Assembly (NCBI GenBank): GCA_031279175.1 | Contig: JAITJA010000115.1 | Location: 1 to 29,065, forward strand | Length of the DNA stretch: 29,065 nt | Direction of reading: 5' to 3' | Source: Odoribacteraceae bacterium | GTDB lineage: Bacteria > Bacteroidota > Bacteroidia > Bacteroidales > Marinifilaceae | Part shown: positions 14,353-23,075 of the stretch, piece after piece | How the letters are laid out: the number at the start of each line of letters is the position of its first letter | Numbering within the stretch: the stretch's first letter is position 1 | Program-made: the position numbers and the translations under genes | Notes under the pieces: generated by a model | Database searches by the model: none | What the model was told of the DNA's origin: nothing | Seen by the model: only the letters and a program-made list of their open reading frames with translations

Positions 14353-16686
14353 ATGGAGACGCTAAACAAGATCACTTTTTTTTTAATTATCTCGCTGCTT
14401 GCCTGCGCGTGTTCTCCACTGAAACACGTTGGAGAAGAGAAGTTTTTGTTGGAACAGATGAATATCAAAAACGACGCGAAGGGGATCAAGCGCTCGGAAC
14501 TAAAGAAGGTCGTCCGCCAGAAACCCAACACCCGCGTGCTGGCGCTGGGGCGTTTTCACCTGTGGTTATACAACCTGAGCGGGCGCGATACCGCGAAACG
14601 CGTCAACAAGTGGTTGCGCTCCATCGGGGAGGCCCCCGTGATCTACGACCCGTTCCTTACCGGGAGGAGCGTGCGGCAAATAGAAATCGCGATGCACAAC
14701 AAGGGCTATCACAGGGCGATCGTCTCCGATTCCGTCTATTTCAAGAAACGAAGGGCGTACGTGGAATACAGCGTCAACGCGGGGCCAATCACCTTGATCA
14801 AGGAGCTATCGTTTAGAAGGCGAGACGGACAGGGCCGGGGCATAGACCATACCGGGCTGTTCGACACCTATTACCGGGATACCTCGGCCACCCTCCTGCA
14901 CGTCGGGCAACCGCTGGACATGGAGCTGCTGGACAGCGAGCGGGAGCGTATCACGCGGATGTTGCAGGAGAAGGGATATTTTAATTTCTCGAAGAACTTC
15001 ATCCAGTTTTTTGCCGATTCGACGCGCGCCGACGACGGGAAGGTGATAAACGCCGCCCTCTCCGTCTTTCTTGCCGACAACACGGTCGACACCAGCTTCT
15101 CCCGGCGTTATTTCGTCCGGGACATCCAGATAGACATGGACTACGACCAGCTTGCCGTGATGAGTGGCGAGGACACGATCACCAGCCAGATAGATTACAA
15201 CGACTACACCATCGTCTACCGCGACAAGCTAAAAATCAATCCAAAGGTCATCGTCGAGACCATCCAGATCAACAGGAACGAGTTATACAACATCACCCAG
15301 GTGCTCGAGACCTACTCGCGCTTGCAGGCACTAAATCTTTTCCGGTTCATCAACATCGAGTTCGAGGAGGGGGAAGGGGACAGCCAGGTCAGGCCCCTGG
15401 ATTGCAAGATCCACCTGACCCCCCTCAAGCGGCAATCCTACAGCCTCTCCGTCGAGGGCACTAACACCTCGGGGAATCTCGGCATCGGGGGAAACTTCAC
15501 CTACAGCCACCGCAACCTCTTCAAGGGGGGAGAAGATTTCTCGATCGGCTTCTGGGGGACAATTAAAAAAGAGCAACTGCGTAAGAGTTCCAACATTTTC
15601 AACACGCGAGAAATCGGCGTTGAATTAAAGTTCGTCACCCCGCAATTCTGGATGCCGGTATTCTGGATGAAGAATTTCCGGCACGACTTCGCCCCCAAAA
15701 CGCTCCTCTCATTCTCCTACGGTTTCGAGGACACCCCCTACTACACCCGCGCGATCGTCAACACCGAATTCGGGTATCTCTGGAGAAAGGCGGACAAGCG
15801 ATGGCGATACAATCTAAACATCATCGACATGAACTACGTCTTCATGAACAACGTCGACAACAGTTTCATCGACAGCATCAAGAACGAGTACGTCAAGAGC
15901 GCCTACACCGACCACATGATCCTCTCCGCCAACTTCACCACCACCTATACCGACCAGCTCCTTTCCGGGGGGAAAACCAGCTACAATTATTTCCGTCTCA
16001 ACGTCGAGGGCGCCGGCAACCTGCTCTGGGTCATCGACCGTGCCGGCAACAGAACCCGGCAAGGAACCGCCGCCGAGGACCCGTATTACAAGAGTCTTGG
16101 CGTGCGATACGCCCAGTTCGTCAAGATGGACGCCGAGTACCGCTACCACTGGTCCGTCAACCGGGCGAGCGCCCTCGTCTGGCGGGTCATGCTCGGGTGC
16201 GGGTATCCATACGGCAACATGAAGGTGCTACCCCACGAGGAAGCCTACTACTGTGGCGGCGCGAACGACCTGCGGGCCTGGCAACCGCGCACCATTGGTC
16301 CAGGCTCTTACGTCAACGCCAGCACCGGGAAACGCTGGTATCCGAACAGCGTCGGGGACGTTAAGCTTGCCGCCAACGCCGAGTATCGTTTCAAGCTATT
16401 CTGGTTACTCGAGGGCGCTATCTTCGTTGACGCGGGAAACGTTTGGAACATCAACAAGAAAGAAGACCGGAAAGACGCGCTCCTGACAAAAGACTTCTAC
16501 AAGCAGATCGCCATCGGGACGGGCGCTGGATTGCGCGTCAACGCCAACTACTTTCTCCTCCGCTTTGACCTCGGTTTCAAGGTCAAGGACCCTGGTCGCG
16601 ACGCCGGCGACCGCTTCATCTTCTTCAGCAAGAACGGGGGTGTACGCCACTCCAACTTCAACATTGCCATCGGCTATCCTTTTTAA
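14353..16686 (+). CDS. tamL: TamL-type outer-membrane translocation/assembly lipoprotein (BamA/TamA family)
   Basis: A 777-residue Omp85-family protein. The N-terminus METLNKITFFLIISLLACAC then SPLKHVGEEKFLL looks like a lipoprotein signal with candidate Cys18 or Cys20, as in the lipidated TamA homologues (TamL) of Bacteroidota. POTRA-like domains follow (about 25-350), then a 16-strand barrel region with repeated aromatic strands, ending NFNIAIGYPF with the C-terminal Phe of the assembly signal. It should sit in the outer membrane and help insert or export barrel proteins. TamB, its usual partner, is not visible here. I prefer ATG 14353 over a TTG two codons earlier. A sensor kinase gene starts 9 bases after its stop. 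Confidence 0.88.
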   Translation: METLNKITFFLIISLLACACSPLKHVGEEKFLLEQMNIKNDAKGIKRSELKKVVRQKPNTRVLALGRFHLWLYNLSGRDTAKRVNKWLRSIGEAPVIYDPFLTGRSVRQIEIAMHNKGYHRAIVSDSVYFKKRRAYVEYSVNAGPITLIKELSFRRRDGQGRGIDHTGLFDTYYRDTSATLLHVGQPLDMELLDSERERITRMLQEKGYFNFSKNFIQFFADSTRADDGKVINAALSVFLADNTVDTSFSRRYFVRDIQIDMDYDQLAVMSGEDTITSQIDYNDYTIVYRDKLKINPKVIVETIQINRNELYNITQVLETYSRLQALNLFRFINIEFEEGEGDSQVRPLDCKIHLTPLKRQSYSLSVEGTNTSGNLGIGGNFTYSHRNLFKGGEDFSIGFWGTIKKEQLRKSSNIFNTREIGVELKFVTPQFWMPVFWMKNFRHDFAPKTLLSFSYGFEDTPYYTRAIVNTEFGYLWRKADKRWRYNLNIIDMNYVFMNNVDNSFIDSIKNEYVKSAYTDHMILSANFTTTYTDQLLSGGKTSYNYFRLNVEGAGNLLWVIDRAGNRTRQGTAAEDPYYKSLGVRYAQFVKMDAEYRYHWSVNRASALVWRVMLGCGYPYGNMKVLPHEEAYYCGGANDLRAWQPRTIGPGSYVNASTGKRWYPNSVGDVKLAANAEYRFKLFWLLEGAIFVDAGNVWNINKKEDRKDALLTKDFYKQIAIGTGAGLRVNANYFLLRFDLGFKVKDPGRDAGDRFIFFSKNGGVRHSNFNIAIGYPF

Positions 16687-16695
16687 CTCCCGCCC

Positions 16696-17640
16696 ATGTT
16701 ATCACAGATCATCGTTTACCTCTCCCTCCTTTGTCAGGTCGTTGCCACGGGATACGCCATCAGTCTTGTCAAAAAGACCAAGTTCAACGTCTCCTGGATC
16801 ATGTTCTCCTCCGGTTTTTCCCTCGTGGCCCTTTACCGCGTCTTCGAGCTATTCCCCCTCACCGGACCGCTTGCCGACGAAAAGTTCTACCTCGCCAAGA
16901 TCTGGTTATCCCTTATCATCTCCCTCGTCTTCACCGTCGGGATCTTCTACACCCGCAAGCTATTCCAGTTCCTGAACCGGTTAGAAAAAATCCGCGACGA
17001 AACGGAAAAACGCGTCCTCTCCGCCGTCATCCGCACCGAGGAACAAGAACGACAACGGTTCGCCAAGGAGCTACACGACGGCATCGGCCCCCTTCTCAGC
17101 GTCGCCAAAATGCTACTCTCCGGCCTCGACACCTTGCCTGCCGACAGCGTCAACGAAAAGCTTAAGCTCAACCTCCAGCAAGTCGTCGACGAGGCCATCG
17201 ACAGCGTCCGCGAGATCTCGACAAATATCAGCCCGCACGTCCTGAACGATTTCGGGCTAAAGGAGGCCATCTCCTCGTTCATCAAGAAACTACGCGCCGC
17301 CGAGGGCATCGACATCCACTTCCGCGCCAACATCGAGCGCCGACGCTTCTCCTACAACGTCGAGGTCATCATGTACCGCGTCATCTGCGAGTTGATCAAC
17401 AACACCATCCGCCATGCCGGGGCAAGTACCATCCGGATGCACCTGCACTGGGAGAACGACCTCCTCCAGCTCGACTACGAGGATAACGGGCGAGGCTTCG
17501 AGCTATCCAGGGCCATCGGCGAGGGGGGCATGGGCATCAGGAACATGCAATACCGTCTCAAGTCGGGGAACGGGGACATCCTCTTCACCGGCAAGCCAGG
17601 GCAGGGAATGCAGGCGCGGGCATACATTAACGCTAAATAA
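16696..17640 (+). CDS. Membrane sensor histidine kinase, NarL/DegS type (HisKA_3)
   Basis: A 314-residue kinase. Residues about 3-25, 33-52 and 66-88 are hydrophobic and probably transmembrane, with no large periplasmic sensor. A coiled linker (95-115) leads to the HisKA_3 box RFAKELHDGIGPLLS with phosphoacceptor H127. The ATPase domain shows the N box ELINNTIRHAG, the G1 box DYEDNGRGFEL and the G2 box GGMGIRNMQYR. It belongs to the family that pairs with LuxR-type regulators, and such a regulator starts 9 bases downstream. Its signal is unknown; sitting directly behind tamL, it may sense the envelope (inference). Confidence 0.92.
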   Translation: MLSQIIVYLSLLCQVVATGYAISLVKKTKFNVSWIMFSSGFSLVALYRVFELFPLTGPLADEKFYLAKIWLSLIISLVFTVGIFYTRKLFQFLNRLEKIRDETEKRVLSAVIRTEEQERQRFAKELHDGIGPLLSVAKMLLSGLDTLPADSVNEKLKLNLQQVVDEAIDSVREISTNISPHVLNDFGLKEAISSFIKKLRAAEGIDIHFRANIERRRFSYNVEVIMYRVICELINNTIRHAGASTIRMHLHWENDLLQLDYEDNGRGFELSRAIGEGGMGIRNMQYRLKSGNGDILFTGKPGQGMQARAYINAK

Positions 17641-17649
17641 CCATCGCGC

Positions 17650-18282
17650 ATGAACATCTTTATCGTAGACGATCATAAACTATTCCGCGAGGGACTAAAA
17701 CTACTCCTCTCCACCCGGGGCTTCGCGAACGGGATACACGAGGCATCAAACGGCAAGGAATTTATCCGGAAACTGCACGCGACGCCATGCGACGTCGTAC
17801 TCATGGACATCGAAATGCCGGAAATGAACGGCATCGACGCCACCATACAGGCCATGAAAATGAAACCGGCACTCAAGATCATTGTCCTCTCCATGTTCGG
17901 TGACGAGCAATATTATTACAAGATGATTGACGCCGGGGCCAGGGGATTCATGCTAAAAAATTCCGGCATCGACAAGGTGATCACCGCCATACAGAAGGTC
18001 TCCAACGGCGAAAACTACTTCTCGGAGGAGCTCCTCGTCGGACTCCTCGACAACATGCGGGACAACCGCCCAGACACGCGCCTCGCCGAACTCTCCGGCC
18101 GCGAGCTACAAGTACTTTATTATATATGCCTCGGCCTCTCCAACCAGGAGATCGCCGAGCAATTATTTATCAGCAAGCGAACCGTCGACAAGCACCGCGC
18201 CAATCTCATGAACAAAACCGGCTGTCGCAATACCGCCGCGCTGGTCATGTACGCGATCAAGAACAAAATGGTTGACATATGA
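17650..18282 (+). CDS. NarL/FixJ-family response regulator with LuxR-type HTH
   Basis: A 210-residue regulator. The receiver domain (1-120) has acidic residues D7/D8, phosphoacceptor D53 in VVLMDIEMPEMNG, a switch Ser in IIVLSMFGD, and the conserved Lys in GFMLKNSG. The C-terminal GerE/LuxR helix-turn-helix is clear: LSGRELQVLYYICLGLSNQEIA, then LFISKRTVDKHRANLMNKTG. It is the partner of the kinase 9 bases upstream and binds DNA when phosphorylated. Its stop overlaps the next gene's start by 4 bases (ATGA type), so the nucleotidyltransferase is translationally coupled to it. Confidence 0.94.
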   Translation: MNIFIVDDHKLFREGLKLLLSTRGFANGIHEASNGKEFIRKLHATPCDVVLMDIEMPEMNGIDATIQAMKMKPALKIIVLSMFGDEQYYYKMIDAGARGFMLKNSGIDKVITAIQKVSNGENYFSEELLVGLLDNMRDNRPDTRLAELSGRELQVLYYICLGLSNQEIAEQLFISKRTVDKHRANLMNKTGCRNTAALVMYAIKNKMVDI

Positions 18283-19007
18283 ACGCCATGATCCTTGCCG
18301 CCGGTCTCGGCACTCGCCTGCTCCCCTTCACGGCCAGTCGTCCCAAGGCGCTCTTCGAGGTCGACGGGAAACCCCTCCTCCAGCATGTCATCGAGCGACT
18401 AAAGGAGGTTGGCGTTCATCGGCTTGTCGTCAACATCCACCACCACGCCGACCAGGTCGAGCATTTCCTGAAGGAACGCGACTTCTTCGGCATGGACGCG
18501 CGCCTCTCCGACGAACGCGCCGCGCTCCTGGACACTGGTGGCGCGGTGCTCCATGCACGCCCACTTTTCCTCCCCGACCTACCTGTTCTCCTGCACAACG
18601 TCGACATCCTCTCGGACGTTGACCTGGTCGCCCTCCGCCGCGCGCACGACGAGCATCTCTCTCGCGCCACGCTGGTAGTCCAACCCGCCGTCACCTCCCG
18701 CGTCCTTCGTTTCGCCCCCCCCGGGTTTCTCTCCGGCTGGGAAGACCGTTCTACCGGCGAGCAAAAGATCGTCAGCGACAGCTTCCACGCCTCCCTTCCC
18801 TTCTCTTTCTGCGGCATACAACTCCTCTCTCCCGCCTTTCTCCGCGACATCCACCACCGCGACGCCTTCTCGATCATCGACGAACTACTCGTCCAGGCCC
18901 GCCTCCACCAGCCCGCCCCCCGCGCCTTTCTCCACGACGGATTTTGCATCGACGCGGGACAAGCAAGAGAGAATACGTCAGGAAGCGTTATCTTCGCGGG
19001 CAAATAA
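18279..19007 (+). CDS. Sugar-1-phosphate nucleotidyltransferase (MurU/RfbA-like)
   Basis: A 242-residue nucleotidyltransferase. The signature MNAMILAAGLGTRLLPFT with the following SRPKALFEVDGKPLL is the GxGTRL-PK substrate-binding loop. LLHNVDILSDVDL carries the metal-binding Asp, and DAFSIIDELL and GFCIDAGQ close the fold. It resembles MurNAc-1-phosphate uridylyltransferases and mannose-1-phosphate guanylyltransferases; sequence alone does not tell which sugar or nucleotide. MurU-type genes often sit beside an AmgK-like sugar kinase; none is present here. The start overlaps the response regulator stop by 4 bases and the stop overlaps the sufE start by 1 base. Confidence 0.85.
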   Translation: MNAMILAAGLGTRLLPFTASRPKALFEVDGKPLLQHVIERLKEVGVHRLVVNIHHHADQVEHFLKERDFFGMDARLSDERAALLDTGGAVLHARPLFLPDLPVLLHNVDILSDVDLVALRRAHDEHLSRATLVVQPAVTSRVLRFAPPGFLSGWEDRSTGEQKIVSDSFHASLPFSFCGIQLLSPAFLRDIHHRDAFSIIDELLVQARLHQPAPRAFLHDGFCIDAGQARENTSGSVIFAGK

Positions 19008-19432
19008 TGAAATACATGAAGACGATAAAAGAGATAGAAAATGATATCATCAGCGAGCTTGCCGTGTACGATGACTGGACAAACAAGTACGGTTACCTCA
19101 TCGAGATCAGCGCGGCCATGCCACCGATGGAAGAAGAATTCAAGACAGAAGAAAACAGGATCTCGGGTTGCCAGTCGAGCGTTTGGTTACATGCCTCGTA
19201 CCGCGACGGTCGGCTATACTTCCAGGCGGACAGCGACGCGGTCATCACGAAGGGGATCATCGCCTTACTACTGCGCGTCTTCTCCGGGCAACCGCCGGCT
19301 GACATCCTGGCCGCCGACATGGAATTCCTCGCCGCGACCGGCTTGCAACAGCATCTCTCCCCGAACCGCTCCGAGGGCGTGCTGGCCATGATCAAGCAAA
19401 TAAAATATTACGCGATCGCCTTTAACCAGTAA
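19007..19432 (+). CDS. sufE: Cysteine desulfuration protein SufE
   Basis: A 141-residue sulfur acceptor. It takes persulfide sulfur from the desulfurase SufS and passes it to the SufBCD scaffold for iron-sulfur cluster building. The active cysteine is C55 in NRISGCQSSVWLHA, the family hallmark; VITKGIIALLLRVFSGQPP and LSPNRSEGVLAMI are further conserved blocks. I start at ATG 19007, overlapping the previous stop by one base (TAATG); a second ATG at 19016 (MKTIKEIEND) is possible. The frame is open 21 codons upstream inside the neighbouring gene, but those residues are unrelated to SufE. sufT follows after 3 bases. Confidence 0.94.
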   Translation: MKYMKTIKEIENDIISELAVYDDWTNKYGYLIEISAAMPPMEEEFKTEENRISGCQSSVWLHASYRDGRLYFQADSDAVITKGIIALLLRVFSGQPPADILAADMEFLAATGLQQHLSPNRSEGVLAMIKQIKYYAIAFNQ

Positions 19433-19435
19433 CAC

Positions 19436-19753
19436 GTGGGAAAAAGCTTAAAAGAAGACCTGGTCATCGAGCAACTCATGACCGTTCACGACCCGGAAAT
19501 ACCGGTAAACATATGGGACCTGGGATTGGTCTACGCGATCGAGTTCCCGGGGGAAGAAGAAGTAGTGATCACGATGACCCTCACGGCCCCCGGATGCCCC
19601 ATTGCCGACGAGATCATCGAGGAAGCCCGCGTCGCGGCGGGGCGCGTCGACGGGATCGAGCGCGTGACCGTCAACCTCGTCTTCGACCCGCCCTGGGGGC
19701 CGGAGCGGATGAGCGAGACGGCGAAACTGGAACTCGGTTTTGATGTGTTTTAA
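19436..19753 (+). CDS. sufT: SufT/MIP18-like iron-sulfur cluster assembly factor (DUF59)
   Basis: A 105-residue DUF59 protein. It has the pattern TVHDPEIPVNIWDLGLVY (16-33) and the reactive Cys54 in LTAPGCPIADEI, then VNLVFDPPWGPERMSE. SufT homologues help mature or deliver iron-sulfur clusters; related PaaD and MIP18 proteins share the fold. It lies 3 bases after sufE, which fits that role. The start is GTG 19436, the only good start matching the family N-terminus. Its last 11 bases overlap the next gene's ATG at 19743. Confidence 0.9.
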   Translation: MGKSLKEDLVIEQLMTVHDPEIPVNIWDLGLVYAIEFPGEEEVVITMTLTAPGCPIADEIIEEARVAAGRVDGIERVTVNLVFDPPWGPERMSETAKLELGFDVF

Positions 19754-21821
19754 CGCGCGGTCAGCGTGGCTCGCGCTCGTGTTAATGCTCCCGTTCCGGC
19801 TGGCCGGGCAAGATCTACCGGTGATAGAGCGGATACTGGAAGAACGCGGGGAGCACGCGGCAGCGGCTGATCACGAGGAAATCGCGAGCGCGTTACTCCG
19901 GCTGCTTCATCACCCGCTATCCATCAACGAGGCGACGTTCGAGGAATTGAAACAACTAGTATTCCTGTCGGACAGCCAAATCGACAACATCATCAGATTC
20001 AGGAAACGCTCCGGTGGATTTCGCCACGCGAGCGAGCTACTACTGGTGACCGGCATCGGTCGCCGGGAGCTGGAAAGCATCTTGCCCTTCATCGCGGTGG
20101 GGGGGGCGGGAGGGACGTCAACCTCATCATCCCCGCGTCGCCGCGTCCGCCACGAGATCCTGGCCCGCGTCCGCGCGTCGCGTCCCTTGCCGGTGGGTTA
20201 CGAGCGATATGACGAGGGAGCTTTCCTCGACGAGAGCGCCCGCCAGTATCACGAGGAGCGTCGTTACCTTGGTCCCCCGCTGGCGGCGCGATTAAAGTAC
20301 AAGATAGATAGTGGCGACGCCTTCCGCGCCGGCTTCACGCTCGAGAACGACGCGGGAGAGCCCTACTTCTCGCGGGGGCAGCGCGCTGGTTTCGACTTCC
20401 TTTCCGGGTATGTTTCCGCCCGGTTATCGCCTATCGTGGAGCGGGTCATCGTTGGCGACTACCGGTTACAATTTGGCCAGGGATTAGTGGCATGGAACGG
20501 CTTCGCGATAGGCAAGTCCACGGTCGCGCCCGGAAACGAAAAGGCCGGGAAAGAAGTCGTCCCCCACACCTCGGCGGACGAAAACCGCTTCGCGCGGGGC
20601 ATTGCCGTCACGGCGCGCCCCTCCCGGGGGATGACGGCGACACTCTTCTGGTCCTCCAAGCGGGTAGACGCGAGCGTCGTCGCGGGAGACTCCCTGGAGG
20701 TGGGTGGCGAGACAGAAGCCAGCCCGGACGATAGCGGATACCACCGCAACCGCCTCGAGATAGCGAAAAAACACGCGCTAAAAGAGACCATCACCGGCCT
20801 GTCGGCGACCTACAACCGGGAATCCTTCCGGGTAGGCGCGCGCGCGATATACTACAACTTCACCCCGCGGCTAAAGACCGGCGACCTGCCCTACCAGCAG
20901 TACAACGACGCCGGTCGCCATCGCGTCCTTGCCTCCGTCGACTACAAGGTCGGCATCGCCGGCGTCTACCTCTTCGGGGAGACGGCCATCAGCGACAACC
21001 GCGCGCTCGCCACCGTCAACGGCCTCCGTTACACCGTCTCCCGCTGGCTCTCCCTCTCCGCCCTCTACCGTCGTTACGACAAACGCTACACCTCTTATTA
21101 TAGTAGTGGATTCGGAGAGTACTCCAACACCTCCAACGAGGAAGGCATACACGTCGCCATCGAACTCTCACCGCTCCGACGCCTCAAGGTACTCCTCTAC
21201 CGCGACGACTACCGTTACTTCGCTCCCCGTTACCGGGCCACCGAACCGGGCAGCGGCAGCGAGACCGCCGGGGAGGCCCTCTACCAGAGAGAAAAAAACG
21301 AGTGGAGCGTCCGCGTGAAAGTCGAAAGCAAGCCCGGGGACCTACCCGGCGCGCGAGTTAAGCGCACCATCGCGGCGACGCGTCGCGAGTACCGCGTGCA
21401 ATACGCCTGCCGCGAATTCCTACCACTTGTCGAGTCCCGTTCGCGCCTCGAGTACACCAGCCACGCCATGGCCGCCGCGCGAGAAAACGGCCTTTTCATC
21501 TCCCACGACCTCCTGCTCGCCCTCGAGCGCTCGAGGGTCAAAATGCAATTCCGCCTGGCATACTTTGACATTGATTCCTACAACGCCCGCGTATACGTCC
21601 ACGAGCACGACATCCTGCACGGCGTCTCCCTACCCGCCTTCTACAACAGGGGATACCGGTCCTACCTCAACGCGAACTGGGATCTCTCCCGTTCACTCAC
21701 CGTCTACGCGAAAGGAGGCCTCACCTACTACCCCGACCGCTCCTCGATCGGCGCCTACCTCGCGCGCGTCGACGACAACAAACGCCTCGACCTCGCGCTA
21801 CAAGTCAAGATGAACTTCTGA
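19743..21821 (+). CDS. Exported helix-hairpin-helix plus beta-barrel-like protein
   Basis: A 692-residue protein. A signal peptide (ALVLMLPFRLAGQ, about 1-22) is followed at about 55-115 by a ComEA-like tandem helix-hairpin-helix region: INEATFEELKQLVFL, then GGFRHASELLLVTGIG. The remainder is rich in short amphipathic strands with YxYx and RxYx patterns, ending LDLALQVKMNF, which looks like an outer-membrane barrel with C-terminal Phe. This architecture is common but uncharacterised in Bacteroidota. HhH motifs bind DNA without sequence preference, so a role in DNA uptake is imaginable, but nothing here proves it. I choose ATG 19743 over a TTG one codon earlier. Its last 24 bases overlap the kinase gene on the other strand. 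Confidence 0.8.
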   Translation: MCFNARSAWLALVLMLPFRLAGQDLPVIERILEERGEHAAAADHEEIASALLRLLHHPLSINEATFEELKQLVFLSDSQIDNIIRFRKRSGGFRHASELLLVTGIGRRELESILPFIAVGGAGGTSTSSSPRRRVRHEILARVRASRPLPVGYERYDEGAFLDESARQYHEERRYLGPPLAARLKYKIDSGDAFRAGFTLENDAGEPYFSRGQRAGFDFLSGYVSARLSPIVERVIVGDYRLQFGQGLVAWNGFAIGKSTVAPGNEKAGKEVVPHTSADENRFARGIAVTARPSRGMTATLFWSSKRVDASVVAGDSLEVGGETEASPDDSGYHRNRLEIAKKHALKETITGLSATYNRESFRVGARAIYYNFTPRLKTGDLPYQQYNDAGRHRVLASVDYKVGIAGVYLFGETAISDNRALATVNGLRYTVSRWLSLSALYRRYDKRYTSYYSSGFGEYSNTSNEEGIHVAIELSPLRRLKVLLYRDDYRYFAPRYRATEPGSGSETAGEALYQREKNEWSVRVKVESKPGDLPGARVKRTIAATRREYRVQYACREFLPLVESRSRLEYTSHAMAAARENGLFISHDLLLALERSRVKMQFRLAYFDIDSYNARVYVHEHDILHGVSLPAFYNRGYRSYLNANWDLSRSLTVYAKGGLTYYPDRSSIGAYLARVDDNKRLDLALQVKMNF

Positions 21822-23075
21822 CCGCGCCACGCGAAAACGGTGCTCCCGCGCCTCGAAAGCATAATAAAGCTCGAGCCCGCCGCCGCGGCAGATAGAACGC
21901 GCGATAGCCAGCCCAAGGCCGGTAGAATGTTCGCTCGCCGGGCGATAAAACCGCTCGAACACGCGTTCATCCAGCGCCTCGTCGCCGCTATTGGCGACAA
22001 GAAAAAAATCCCGGCAGATCTCCACGCGAGCGCTCCCTCCCTCGCGACAATGCAGGTACGCGTTCTTGAGCAAGTTCGTCACCAGCGACGTCGCCAGCAC
22101 CTCGTCCATCACGACGCGAAACTCCCCCCGCTCCTCCACCCGGAAGGAAACGCGCTTGTACGCGTAAGCCTCGCCAAAATCGGGCGACACGCGCCGGACA
22201 AGATCGTTAAAACTGACCTCCTGCCGCTCGACGAACTGCCCGTTCTCTATTCGCGACAGGAAAAGCAAGCTCCTGTTCAAGCGTATCAACCGCGCGAGCG
22301 TCTCCTGCACCTTCATGATCCCGGCCAGTCCCCGCTCCCCGTCCTCGCGTTCCGCGAGCAGTTCCAGTTGATTCTTGCATATCGCCAGTGGCGTCTGCAA
22401 CTCGTGCGCGGCATTACTGATAAACTGCTTCTGCTGCTCGAAAATCTCCTCGTTCTTCCTCGTTGACAGCTCAACGGCGCGGTACAACTCCTTGAACTCC
22501 GAGGCCATCGCCCGGGGGGAGGCAAGGACGCGTCGTTGACCGATCGTGTACGACCGCAACCACCGCAGCAGCGTGTAAAGCGGACGCGTCTCGCGACTAA
22601 AAACCATGAAAATCACCAGCAGCGAGGCCACGAGGAACGAACAACACAGCAGCAGCATCGAGTAAAACACCGACCCCTGCAACTCGTCCTTGTCGATCGT
22701 CGGGGTACGGATAATAATCTCGTGATAACGCCCTCCAGCGTCCGTGAAAATCGTCTTGAGCACCCGCGTCGGCTCCGCCTCCAGCTTCGCGTCGACATAC
22801 ACCATCTCGTCGAGAAACTCCACCCGGGGGCGCCCGCGCGCGTACACCTCCGTCACCTCCCGCGTCGAGTAACTACTATCCCACGTTCCCGGCGGCGAAA
22901 CGTCATGCCCGGCGCGCTTCAGCGTGATCACCCGCCGCGCGTGCTCCTCCAGGTAATCGTCCGTCTCGTCGTGGATCTCGTCGATAATCACCGCGTAAAA
23001 CGCCGCGCCACCCGCCAACGCCAGCAGGAGAAGACACGCCGAAAGCCGCCAGAGCACCCGGTAACACAGCTTCAT
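21798..23075 (-). CDS. Membrane sensor histidine kinase, HisKA type
   Basis: A 425-residue classical kinase: transmembrane helix about 12-31, a ~105-residue periplasmic sensor, a second helix about 136-159, then the dimerisation box QFISNAAHELQTPLA with phosphoacceptor H224. The ATPase domain has the N box LLKNAYLHCREGG, VANSGDEALDERVFERFYR and the G2 box STGLGLAIARSIC. It overlaps the OmpR-type regulator gene by 4 bases and is clearly its partner. The sensor domain is not recognisable, so the signal is unknown. Its 3' end overlaps the convergent helix-hairpin-helix gene by 24 coding bases, which leaves no room for a terminator between them. Confidence 0.93.
   Translation of the reverse strand: MKLCYRVLWRLSACLLLLALAGGAAFYAVIIDEIHDETDDYLEEHARRVITLKRAGHDVSPPGTWDSSYSTREVTEVYARGRPRVEFLDEMVYVDAKLEAEPTRVLKTIFTDAGGRYHEIIIRTPTIDKDELQGSVFYSMLLLCCSFLVASLLVIFMVFSRETRPLYTLLRWLRSYTIGQRRVLASPRAMASEFKELYRAVELSTRKNEEIFEQQKQFISNAAHELQTPLAICKNQLELLAEREDGERGLAGIMKVQETLARLIRLNRSLLFLSRIENGQFVERQEVSFNDLVRRVSPDFGEAYAYKRVSFRVEERGEFRVVMDEVLATSLVTNLLKNAYLHCREGGSARVEICRDFFLVANSGDEALDERVFERFYRPASEHSTGLGLAIARSICRGGGLELYYAFEAREHRFRVARSEVHLDL

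Noticed and set aside
14295..14531. 79-residue N-terminal extension of the RNA methyltransferase
   Set aside because: It runs through the divergent promoter region and into tamL; ATG 14294 fits the family start.
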